A DNA stretch of 27,472 nucleotides. Source: Brachionus koreanus (Eukaryota > Rotifera > Eurotatoria > Ploima > Brachionidae). Numbering within the stretch: the first letter of the stretch is position 1; the number at the start of each line of letters is the position of its first letter. Shown here piece after piece: positions 1 through 10,600 of the stretch. The position numbers were made by a program, and so were the translations under genes. The stretch is taken from the NCBI GenBank assembly GCA_016987375.1, contig PJRA01000401.1, positions 1,230,670 to 1,258,141 of the forward strand. Reading direction: 5' to 3'. The notes below the pieces were generated by a model. That model made no database searches. It worked only from the letters and a program-made list of their open reading frames with translations, and had not been told where the DNA came from.

Positions 1-1628
1 TTTTCTCAACCTTTTGTTCGAATTTTGCTGTATAAACAAAGAATTTGGTGAAATATAAAAAGAAGATGTTGCTGGTTTATTATCAGCACTATTTGCGGCT
101 TGATTTTTATTAGTCACACTATAGCGTACTATTTCCGCCAATTTTCCATTTTCAGCCAAAGCTTTTAAATAACCGACAATAAACTCGTTATAGACATGCT
201 TTCGTCTAAACGCTTCTATTGCATATTTTTTCCTTTTGTCAACTTCTTCGTTGTATTTGGCTTTGACAGACTGAATCTCTGCCACTAACTGCGTCTCTAT
301 TTCTCTAATTTGACAAACATCAGCTCTTTTTCTAATACTAAACCCATTCGCCTCTTTGAGATCAATGCGGAATATTTTGCAAACATCTAAAAGCTCAAAT
401 TTGCTGATTAATTGACACAAGCTATCAACAAAATCTTCAAAAACTATACTACTATTTTTATTTACATCTTGAATTAAACTTTCTACTAAATGATGGCTTT
501 TTAAATCGACATACAAGTCCACTAATACTTTTTTGTCGTCATTCATTTGATTTAAATCTGCTGATTTAAATTCATTCTCATTTTTTAGAATATCCAAAAA
601 TAAATTCCTATTCGATTCTAAAATTTCCATTTGTTTTTTATACTTGAGCATTTTATCTGCCACAACGGCCATCAAATTGAATCTAATCTCATGATTCTGC
701 TGTCCATGACTACTAAGTCGTTGTAGAATGATTTGTTTGAATTTATCGCTCCAATTTAGACTACCGATGCGATAATTTTCATGCAAAATAAGAAGAGTGT
801 TTTTCAGATTCGAGTTATCAGCTGCCAATAGTTCATCAATTAGTTTAGGATTGCAAGTGTTTGCTTGAATAGGTCCATGGTCAATGGGATACGGCTTTAG
901 GCCATCAAGCTCGTATAGTTTGCCGTTTATGGGCACAAAACAAATAAAATGAAATATTTCACTAGAAACACTAAATTGAATTTGAGGTGGAGCGCTTTGT
1001 ATTGTCATGTTATGAGAGGATACATTGGTGGTTTGGTTTGACGAAAGCATCTGACTAGAAGGCTTTTTGGAGCCTGATTCCGGCTTGGCAAATGAATTGT
1101 GAGCCTGGGCGAGACGGGGCTGATTGCCAATTGCCAATCCTTTCATCTAAATTATTAAATAAATTGTTAAAATAAATTTGTAAATTTTTTTTTCTATACT
1201 TCTGGTGTTAAACCTTGGGACAAGTTTTTAAAATTGCTGAGCAATTCGCCGAGCTGAAAGACCTTGCTGGTTTCAGAGTTAAGCAAAACACTTAAAAGCG
1301 CATGAGTTGCACAGGAATTAGGCACTATTTGATGAGCAAAGAACATGTTGTTTATTATGTTTGGGTCGGTGACAAAGTTTGAATTTGAGTCAGATCCAGA
1401 TGTTTTGCCACGGCGTCCGTTTCGTCTTTCGATCCATTTGAACAGGAATATGAAGCCGAATGTTGACTTGTCCAAAGGTTTGCTAAGATCGTATATTTCT
1501 TCGACTTGGATTCCTTGAACTCCAAAGTCGTCTACTAAAAGGGTGAATAGGCCTGGGTCGCTTTCGAGCTCAAGCCACGAAGAGCTGCATTCGGCATGCG
1601 ACGGGCCATTCGTTGCACTTCCTGTCAT
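1..1628 (-). CDS. BAP1: BAP1/calypso-like ubiquitin C-terminal hydrolase (partial)
   Basis: Nuclear cysteine deubiquitinase; in the family, BAP1/calypso with an ASX partner removes ubiquitin from histone H2A. Two exons are visible: 1628-1200 (143 codons) and 1146 to the window edge (382 codons), split by a 53-bp GT-AG intron at 1199-1147, phase 0. Residues about 18-240 are a peptidase C12 domain: [14 protein letters not shown] and QVEEIYDL, then oxyanion Gln100, nucleophile Cys106 ([10 protein letters not shown]), His209 (FHFICF) and Asp224 (YELDGL), with the family's His-Asp spacing of 15. Residues about 426-486 match the UCH37-like C-terminal domain ([37 protein letters not shown]). The last visible residues, NKRLRK, start a basic tail as in BAP1. 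The frame is still open at base 1, so the C-terminus is missing. At 525 residues so far it is nearer to fly calypso than to human BAP1. UCH37 is less likely because IFLFKWIE and NNMFFAHQ are BAP1-type. Confidence 0.93.
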
Positions 1629-2039
1629 TCTATTTTATAGTTCATTTAGTTCAGGTTCAATTGCAATTTTTTTTGTTTTCAATTAAATATGTTTTATTTT
1701 TTCAGGTTCATGAGTAAAATTAGCGTGAGTACACAGATATACAAATAATCTTCAAGACAATATTTTCGTCGGCTTAATGAAACTGTAAAATTTCCAAAAT
1801 TTAATTTAAATTTTTCTACTGAATAAAAAATACTCATTTAATTTTTTATCAAAAAAATTTTTCAAATATAAAAAAATTAAAATAAAAAAATTTTTTTTTA
1901 GTAAAAGCAAATTTTTCTAATTTTTTCTATTTGATAATTATATTCTAAAAAAACATTTTATTAAATTTTATATATTTATTTTAGTTTAATTTAAAAAGAA
2001 ACTTAGATTTAAATTAAATTTTAACTTTTTTTAATAAAA
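1629..2039. other. AT-rich intergenic stretch
   Basis: Upstream of the BAP1-like gene. It contains only long A and T runs and no coding similarity that I can see. Any promoter of the BAP1-like gene should lie just above 1628, but no clear core element stands out. Confidence 0.6.
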
Positions 2040-2079
2040 TCATTATTATATTTAATACTTCTGTCAGATTCAGACAGTC

Positions 2080-2300
2080 TTTAGACACATTATGGTTTTT
2101 TTTTGGACCCTATTCTATCCAAGTGGATAATGGTTTTGGTTCTGTTTATTTCAAGTCTAGTTGGTTTACCATTATTCACAAGATCTTGCGTTTTGAGGTT
2201 TTTATTAGCTTCTGTATTTGTTATCAATACAAAATCATCTGAAAAGACCATGTCTTCAAGTCTTCTGCTAAGACTCCACTGAATACATCTTGGATTAGTT
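2080..2300 (-). pseudogene. Decayed non-LTR reverse transcriptase fragment (RTE-like)
   Basis: One minus-strand frame reads RRLEDMVFSDDFVLITNTEA and, about 15 residues on, LEINRTKT. This is the layout of a reverse transcriptase palm: (Y/F)xDD followed by a VLL/VLI strand, then a G/LxINxxKT block. The first position of the catalytic box is Ser (SDD rather than ADD). Open reading continues in a different frame up to about 2451, so the fragment carries at least one frameshift and has no intact start or end. RTE-type elements have the closest-looking block. A dead insertion. Confidence 0.6.
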
Positions 2301-2450
2301 GCAGTTGTAGCTTAAAGAGAATCCTGAAAATAAATTGGCCTGATGCACTTACAAATGACGAACTATTCAAAAGAACAAGCTCGGAATCAACGAGTCTATG
2401 CGTTAAGGAGTTAAAATTACGCTGGCTAGGAGAAATACGTCCAAAATGCA

Positions 2451-3555
2451 CTTATAAATTAGGAATATTTCTCTTATATTTATATTTTATTAAAAATTTA
2501 AAATAGTTGCTTATTTAAATAAGCATTCATCCTGCATTTTTATTCATTTTAAAATATAAAAAATTGGTCTAAAATTTAAAAAAAAGAAAATTTTTGGTCG
2601 CCAAATTGACTTGAGTCATATTACATGACCTAACAGACCAGACCCGATTTCAGAATGTTAATTAATTAAGTTAAATTAATTTTTATAAATAACAAAAGAC
2701 AAGACAAAAAACATTGATTAAAAAATTTTATTTTGTGCTACTAGTCAGCTTTTAAAATAATACTTAATGTAATTATCCGAATTTAATAACATGTTACTAA
2801 GTGAAATAATGACATGTCAGTAAAAAATGAACATTGATTTAAAAAAAAAAACAGAATTTAACTTTTTATGACTTGTCTTAAAAATGAATAAAAAATTTTT
2901 TTGTGAAAAAAACTTCGGACTTTTAATTTCAATCAAAATTTACTTTCCATTTTTAACAGTATCTCATAAAGTCTAAACAAATTTTTAATTTTTTTTAATA
3001 ATTGAATAAAAATTCGGATAATTAAGTTAGTTACTTAGAAAAATTTTTAGTTATTTTAATAGCATTATCATTTCAATCACGAATAAGATTCAATAGGAAA
3101 TAATAACAATTTAATTAAAAGTCTTTAGGAAGTTGTTATCATTATCATTAAATAAATTGTTCTAATCAAAATTATAATTTAATAAAGATATAAAATTTTT
3201 CATTGAAATTATCTGACAAATCAGTCAAATCTCATTTAACCCATTATTCAGCAATCGCATTTCATAGTCAATAATTTTTAAAGTCAAAGATATTTTTATA
3301 TTATGTTACTGCACTTTCTCGAATCTTCAATGCATTCAGATCCATTTTTTACTTGGATTACAGATTTGTAACCCTCATTCAGTTCTGGCTGCAAGAGAAT
3401 TATAAAAAAGTTTAAAATGAATCACGAAAGCAAAAAGAAACTCAAGGGAGTAGTGGTAACATCCCAATGGACAATTCAAATACCAGTCATGACGCTTAAA
3501 TTTGAAAACCTACGGGGAAGTTAAAAGCAGAAAAGTGAGTCATTTACTGCGAAAC
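2451..3555. other. AT-rich intergenic stretch with a dispersed-repeat copy
   Basis: No gene is visible. At 2588-2650 there is a sequence that recurs inverted at about 19673-19760 (see the repeat entries). From about 3390 the base composition becomes less AT-rich as the endonuclease relic is approached. Confidence 0.5.
2588..2650 (-). repeat. Dispersed repeat, copy A
   Basis: Read on the minus strand it contains GGTCTGGTCTG, GGTCATGTAATATG, then TTTGGCGACC followed by A-rich sequence. The same blocks in the same order (TGGTCTGG, GTCATGTAATATG, TTTGGTGACCGG then AAAATTTT) occur on the plus strand near 19673-19760. The spacing varies by a few bases, as expected of old copies of one repeat. Family unknown. 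Confidence 0.45.
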
Positions 3556-3557
3556 CC

Positions 3558-3820
3558 ACATGAAGAATCGGAACCTGGCATATAAGAACCACGGCCGAAA
3601 CATCAAGATGGACTCAAGCCGCAAAGGTCATAAATAAATACGGTTTAGAGGTGTTATTTATAAGTGAGAGTCGCTAGACAAGATCAGGCCAAATTAGCAA
3701 TAGTAGATGGATCTTCCTGTATTCTGGATTTAAAAACACAAATATTTTTTCTTCACTATAATTTTCTATATTTTGAGGCGGAAGGAGTTTTATTACTCGG
3801 AGCCATTTCAAATTAAATAA
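3558..3820 (+). pseudogene. Decayed non-LTR endonuclease fragment (RTE/CFDP2-like)
   Basis: The plus strand translates to RIGTWHIRTTAETSRW, then KVINKYGLEVLFISESR, a TAG stop, TRSGQI and FLYSG, and after a shift AEGVLLLGAISN. These are successive landmarks of the N-terminal endonuclease/exonuclease/phosphatase fold in RTE-like elements and CFDP2-like proteins (IGTWNxRT, YGLEVLxISExRW, SGQ, LYSG, EGVALxL). An in-frame stop and at least one frameshift show it is inactive. No reverse transcriptase follows on this strand. Confidence 0.65.
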
Positions 3821-3885
3821 ACTATTTAAAAAAAATTAAACAATTTTGAGGAAACTTATCTGCTAAGGTAGCAAATAACTGCATA

Positions 3886-4117
3886 TGTAACTGAGCCGGA
3901 GACAGTTGAATCGAATGAAGATGATGAGCAAGAAGAGCCAAAAAACATTATCGAGACAAGAGAAGAGTTTTTGGAAATGATAAAGAATCAAAGAGATTTT
4001 TTGCTCGCAGGGGACAATAAAAATCGAGATTTGTTGAAAAAGTTAATTGAAATCGAAAATTCCATATCAAAAAATGTTCAATTCAAGCAGCAAAAAATTT
4101 TAAAATTCTTAAAATAA
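3886..4117 (+). pseudogene. Orphan C-terminal charged/coiled-coil reading frame
   Basis: An open frame without its own ATG starts after a TAG and an AG (possible splice acceptor) and ends at TAA 4115-4117. It has an acidic segment (VESNEDDEQEEPKN) and then an amphipathic helix-rich tail (REEFLEMIKNQRDFLLAG, LLKKLIEIENSISKN, QKILKFLK). Such tails end Myb/SANT-like proteins associated with transposons, but I see no DNA-binding domain upstream. It may be the last exon of a lost or unseen gene, or a transposon leftover. Confidence 0.3.
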
Positions 4118-4635
4118 ATTTTTTTCCTTTTTTATTAGTTTAATTTATCAAAGTTTAATTTTTTTTTCAAATTAAATTTAGTTTGATTTTCGACATTAGT
4201 TTAGTTTTTATTTATTAGTTTGATTTTCTTCACATAATTTAAAAACTTCCATAAAGTCTACCTATAAAATTACTTTATTTAAATTTAATTAATTTTCTAT
4301 TTTAATCAAAAAAGACAAACTTATTTAAACAAAAATCAAACAAATCAATTAAATAAATAAAAAAAAGCATTGTTGTTTTATAAATCTATTCTTTAAAATT
4401 GAAATATTTTCGTCAAAAAATGTTTAGTTTTTTTTACATAAAATTAATGAATTAAATTTTAAGAAATGATTTAAGACGAAATTGTTTTAAAATTTTTTAG
4501 TCTAAAATATTTCCAGACTCTAAGATAAATCAAAGTCAAAATTAGTTATACACCAAGTGAATCATATTTGTCATCATGTCTTACCTATTCATCTATAAAT
4601 TTAAAAAATATATCTTTTATTTTTTTTTATGAAAA
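4118..4635. other. AT-rich upstream region of the polyserase-like gene
   Basis: No coding potential is seen. It ends in the ATG of the S1 protease gene at 4636. A T-rich tract directly precedes the start. I do not see a convincing TATA box at a defined distance. Confidence 0.5.
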
Positions 4636-7600
4636 ATGATTAAATTTTTTTTAATATTACTAATTTTTTCATTAAAATTGCACAAAACCTCTCAAACTTG
4701 TAAAGATGGATCAAATGATAATCAATGCGAAGGTTTATTTGGCTATTAGTAAAAATTAAAAATAACTCAAATTTTTAAATTAGAATGTGGGCTTAATTTT
4801 AAGCCTAATAATGTGCGCATAGTCGGTGGAACCGAGGCAATTCCCAACAGTTGGCCTTCTATCGCTGTGTTAATTTTCAACTACACTTTTGATCTTGAAT
4901 ACATGGGAAAAACAGAAAAAAAATCAGTGTTTTCTACATGTGGAGGAACGTTAATTGATCGTTTGCGTTTAATTACAGCAGCTCATTGCTTTATAACGGA
5001 TGCATCTTTTACTTTTAATGGCACTAGCATTCCAATTAAAGTCAAACCAAACAAATACCATCCAACATACCAATCTATGTATACAGCATATTTAGGTTTA
5101 CACAATTTGAGTTTAGTCTTTAACAAACAACCAATTTATCCAGCTGTAGCTGTTTCAATAAAAAAATTTCGAATAGTATTTTTTGTTTGATTAAAAATTA
5201 AAAATTTTTATTTCTAGTTTAAAAGCATTCGAAATTTGATCCAAATTCTCTACAAAATGACATAGCCATTCTTGAGCTAATGAATGAAATAGAACTTAAT
5301 GATAAAATACAAATCGCTTGTCTTCCAGAACCAGATTTTGATCTCAAGACAAATACACTGGCATGGGTTGCCGGATGGGGTTCACTTAAATCCGGTGGAA
5401 GTTTCTCAGCGACTCTGCAAAATGTCCAAATAAATATCTATGATGGGTCATATTGTCATAGAATTTTTTCAAAAAAGAATTGGACTAGTCAGATTTGTGC
5501 AGGTGAATACAAAGGTGGCAAAGATACGTGTCAGGGCGATTCTGGTGGCCCATTGATTATTAAACAAGTAAAAAATGGAATTGAACGCTCAGTTCTTGTA
5601 GGTATTACTTCATATGGCTTGTCGTGTGGAATGCCTAGATATCCAGCGTAAATATAAAAAATTTTTAAATTTTGTTGTCCCCGACAAAATATCATTATTT
5701 TATTGAAGTCAATTTTTATAATACTTTTAAAAGGTTTTACTGAACTAAAGCTAAAATCATCAAAATAAAATTAAGACCTAAGAAAAATGTTATTTAATAT
5801 TTAAATTTTTTTTTTATTTTCTCAGAAATTATTTTAATTCTAAAAAAGCATTATTCTAATTTTTCGATTTGATTCTAATAGCAAAATGCTGAAAAATATT
5901 AGAAAAAAAAGAAAATAATTTTAAATTTAATTTTTTATTAGGTTAAAAAATTTTTCTTTATTTTCTTTATTTAGTCTTTAGTCATCTATCAACGACTAAT
6001 TCGATTTCTATCTGGTACCATTAACTGCTTTTGGAGCCATAAAAATCACGACACCATTCTTTAATTAGGTCTTGGCTACTAAAATGCCGCTCTCTTGTAA
6101 GAAGGATATCTTCTGTGTAATTAAATTTCATAAAATACACAGCATCACTTTTCAAAAATGACTGAACTGGTTTAGATGGTTTCAATCATCGATTTCTGTT
6201 TTCATAATTCTTAAAATAGATTCGTCTGAAAAACTATTTATCTAGAGGACTTTGTAGTATTTATGTTTTTCAAAGAAGGTCTAATGGAAGGTACAAGTAG
6301 TATTTGATTTTAAAGAACAAACAATTTTATGAGTTTTTAAGTTTAACAGATGTTAGATAGTTAGTTAGTAGCAGTCATATTCATTGAATTTGTCCAACGC
6401 AAACTTGAAAGCTTCCGTGGATTTGGATTTGATAACACTATCAGGCCACCTATTCCTTTGAGGGACCACTCAATTTAAGAAGAAAACATGCTGGGCAGGT
6501 GGGTAGTCACCGCACTTGCAAAATAGTTTCTTAGCTTTGCAGGAAAATTTTCCCTGTGCATTCTCATTCAATTGCCTCTTAATATTACCCTTTTCTCTTC
6601 TGATACGGATAAACGTCACTTAAGATAGCTTAGCATTTTTCAATCCAGTTGCTTGTTTATACATTAAAATCTAATTAAATAATAATTTTTTTTCAACTCA
6701 TATTGATTTTCAGGGCAATAATAACCTTTAGTTTTCATATTTTTGATTTCTAACATTAAGAACTAATATATGTTTTTTCGATCAAATTAAAATCATTTTC
6801 ATTAGGATCTTTTTTGAATTTCTTATACAATTTCATTTTACAAATATCATAATTTTAGAAAATCAAATCAATAATCCATGTAAATCTCATTTGTGTTTTT
6901 TTTAACTTTTTATTTTGCAAAAGAAAAATTAATTTAGGTAAAAATGTGCTACCAAGTATTTTGAACAATTTTATTATATTTTTTTAAATATACTTTAGTT
7001 TCATTTACTTTAATTAATCAAAATGAAACGAATTTTAATTTAATTTTTATATGATTTTCACAATATCAAGGAAAAAGTATCTTTTTTTACATGAAAATAA
7101 TTTATTAAAGAAAAATTGCAAAAAATTTGAAAAAAAAAACTTTTGCTTTCATCAGAGCTGGAATAGTTGCTTAAATGATTTATTAAAAAAAGTTTTTTTT
7201 TAAGTATTTACACAAAAGTCAGTGCATATTTAAATTGGATTAATTCAAGTCGAGCAAATGAATTAAATAATGAATCAAACGAAAGACCAATACCAACTTT
7301 ACCGCCTGTCAACTGTAGCCAAATATCCTGTTCAAAATGTGGACTTAGGTTTGCCAAGCCTAGTTTTAGAATTTATGGAGGTAAAGAAGCCAATCCGTAC
7401 AGTTGGCCATCAATGGCTCTCATAGTCTTCAACTACAAGTTCAATGTTAGACAACAGCAGCAAGTGGCACAGATTAGCAAGCAATATACTTGCTGTGGAA
7501 GCCTCATAGACAACCAGACAATTTTGACGGCAGCTCATTGCTTTATAAAAGAGATTAAAACATTCGAATCAGACGCCGACAGTCAGCGCATTAAAGTACG

Positions 7601-10600
7601 ACCAAATTCATATTATCCTACAATGCAGTCCATGTATACAGTATATCTTGGTGTACATGATAAAAAAAGTGTACTAGAAGGCATTGTTCAGCCTCCTGTT
7701 GTCAAAGTAGAAATTAAAAGTTTTAGAACAGTATTCTTTTTTCCTATAAACTCTTAAAGAAATTAATAGTTCATTTTTATATTTTAGCATCCGTTTTTTA
7801 ACTCATCAACTTTTTTGAACGATATAGGAATTATTAAATTGAAACAGCCAGTTCAATTTAACCAATATATTCAGGCGGCTTGTCTTCCAAGAGTGCCTCA
7901 ATATCCAAAACGATTTAATAGATCTTCATGGGCAGTCGGCTGGGGGTCAATGATGAGCGATTCTGTAGTGTCTGATCGACTACAAAATGTCAAAATGATT
8001 TTATATGAGGATCATGCATGCAGTCGTGTCTATCCGGATGTGAAAAAAAATTGGAATAAACAGCTTTGTTCAGGTTCTCAGTAATAAATAGAGAAATATT
8101 TAATTTGAAATTTAATCGATTTAAAAAAAAGGTTATCTAAAAGGAGGAAGAGATACTTGCGACGGTGATTCAGGAGGACCACTATTTCTAAGAGAAAGAG
8201 TAAATGGAAAGTTTAAATATTTGTTGACTGGAATTACTTCTTATGGAGATGGATGTGCATTGCCTGGAAAACCAGGGTTTTTTTAAATTATCAAAAATAA
8301 ATAATTTTTGTTTTTATTTAATTTTTTAAGAATTTACACAAAAGTTAGTATGTATTTAAGGTGGATTAGAAGATTTTTGAAAGGAACTCATAATCGTTTG
8401 CTTAATATAAACAATCGCAAAAATTCAAGAAAATGTCCATATGGCAGAGTAGGAAAATATTGTGATAGTGAGTAAAAAATTTAAATCAAATATTGTTTTT
8501 TAAACTTCTATTGATTGTTTAGTTCATTTTAATTTTTTTTTTTCAAACTTTAAGTTTACTCCTATAAAAAAAAATATAAACATTAAAAAATTGGAGAGTT
8601 GATCTCAACATAGAATATTGGTTAAAATTAAGCTTTTTTCTTTTTTTTGATCATTTTTTGTAAGAAATTAAAGTAAAAATTTTACATATTTGAAAAAAAA
8701 TTAAATTCATTCGATGCAGTAATTGAGTTTAAATTTTGGCTAGATGACAGTCAAACACTACGTAGTTACAATTATGAGTGTAGAATAAAAATGGCACCAA
8801 ATTAATTTTTTTATTAAATTATAACTAAACCTTCCTATTTTTAAAAAATAATATCAGTTAAGGTATTGAACTCGATCAGGACGTATGAGCCTAAATCTTC
8901 AATTGGGCGTGCTTTATGTACGTTTGCTGGATTCACTTCTTTAACACTCAAAGACCGGATGAATTTTTTGATCCTTTTATTTGAATCTTATTTATACTTT
9001 TTTTCAATGAAAATAAAATTATTTTATATTATAAAATTAAATAATTTTAAAATGCTTTTGATATAAGATATGATTGAAAAAATCCTGATAATATTCTTTA
9101 ATCATTGTGTCAAGTCGTCTCTTAATACACTCTTCAAGTAAGACATGTTGATTGACCGCTAAACAACTAGGTACAAAATATGGTTCGCTTATTCCGCAAA
9201 AGCCAACCAGACCATTATTTTTTTGTCAAATTTTTTAGAGTATTTTTCTTTACACTCTTCGGCGCTTGCTAACATTACTGCTAAAAAAATATCATTCCTA
9301 GGCAGCGCTGTTTTAGAAGGAAATATGATTCATCATCAATTAAAAATTCATATCTGCTATATTTTAAAAGCATTTGACGACATTTTGGCCTTGCTGCCAT
9401 CTCTTGGTTAGCATTTAAATGAAGTTTCTTGTGTTTTTATACTTTTTGATGTTTGAATATTTCTTTATAATCATAGATATAGGTATAGTAGCAATTAAAC
9501 TTTCTAGCCATCTTTTTTTTAGGAAGACCCGATTTATGATTGAATTAAATTTAACTTTTGTCCCATTTTTTATTCTACACCCGTTATTCCATATTCAGAG
9601 TATATTCCAAAGTATCTAGCAAGCTAGTACTAAACGAAACTAATACCAATAATCTAATAAGAACTAAATTAATACTTAGAGAATTTTATACCAAAAAAAA
9701 ATCTTATTACCTGTGTTTATTTTATCCAAAAAAAAAACTATAATACTGAATTTAGAACAAAATAATTAACAAAATACAAAATTTTTTATTTATTAATTTT
9801 TATCTGAAAGATAAAATGCTAATTATCTAATTTTGAAAAAAAAAATAAAAATCAAACTAAAATATAATTTTTAAGAACAAAAAAATCTTGTTTTATAATT
9901 TTAATTTTCTGAAAGTGTTGATCTTTCTCGTTTATTCTTAATTACTTTTTCATTGTTTTCAAATCTCCTCTTCACAATCCAGTGTTATTTTTTCGTTAAT
10001 CTGAAGGAGTATTAGCTTGATACATATAACAAATAAATAAAAATAATTGTATAAACTTCTAGAATTAAAATTTAGTAGTTTACTAGTTTCTTAATTAAGC
10101 TTTTGGTTTTTGTCTTTTTGATATAAGATTCGTGCTATTATTTTTGTTTGGTATTAACTTGGATTGAATTTATTCCAGAATTTAAATGTTAACTTTTTGA
10201 AATATTTGAGTTGTCTCATTTCTAAATTTGGAATTATTATAAACAATTATCTTTGAAATGTAAAATAACTTTTTTCTAAAAATCTTTTTATGATTGTAAA
10301 AAAAAATTATAAAAAATGATTAAATTTATTGAATACAATTTAAGGGATCGGCTAAGTTTAGTTTTATTTTGAGCTCAATCGGAAACTTTTCAATTAACTT
10401 TCTAATATAACATTTAGCCATACTAATATATTCTTTTTTTTTGAGAATCAGCGGATCTTATAAAATATTTAGTTCGTATGTCTATATTAGTAGCGGCTAT
10501 CAAATGATTATCTTTTAGAATATTATATTTTTCAATTTCATCCGCATAATTTAAAATATATTTTTTAAAAGTTTTAGAAAACATAGAACTTTCATCATTT

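Larger units (their letters stand above)
4784..7258 (+). other. S1 peptidase domain 1 of the polyserase-like gene
   Basis: Residues about 34-320, encoded by exons 2, 3 and the first part of exon 4. [14 protein letters not shown] opens the catalytic chain; [16 protein letters not shown] and [12 protein letters not shown] hold the triad. The codon split across the 5648-7204 intron (GC + T) gives Ala where trypsins have Gly226, at the edge of the specificity pocket; the other three S1 domains here keep Gly. The catalytic Ser motif is intact, so the domain is probably folded and possibly active, but with a narrowed pocket. Confidence 0.85.

Noticed and set aside
1194..1628. UCHL5/UCH37 instead of BAP1
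   Set aside because: [30 protein letters not shown] and the long insert before the C-terminal domain agree with BAP1/calypso, not with the compact UCH37.
5205..5225. Acceptor at TTCTAG 5217 for protease exon 3
   Set aside because: It brings a TAA in frame. The AAAAG at 5225 gives HSKFDP directly, the same phase-0 position before His as in the other three units.
8070..8085. Donor GTAATA at 8081 instead of GTTCTC at 8074
   Set aside because: It would put the next exon out of frame with [15 protein letters not shown]; the 8074 donor gives [12 protein letters not shown], aligning exactly with [12 protein letters not shown] of the paralogues.
8467..8475. End of the protease gene at the stop after KYCDSE
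   Set aside because: Not excluded, but the GTGAGT donor overlapping this stop, the matching phase of the 11342 acceptor and the repeated CD-x-CG junction favour splicing; kept as an alternative product.
8866..9743. Several plus-strand frames of 61-66 codons
   Set aside because: They overlap the mariner relic on the opposite strand or run through its AT-rich flank; the recognisable transposase blocks are on the minus strand.
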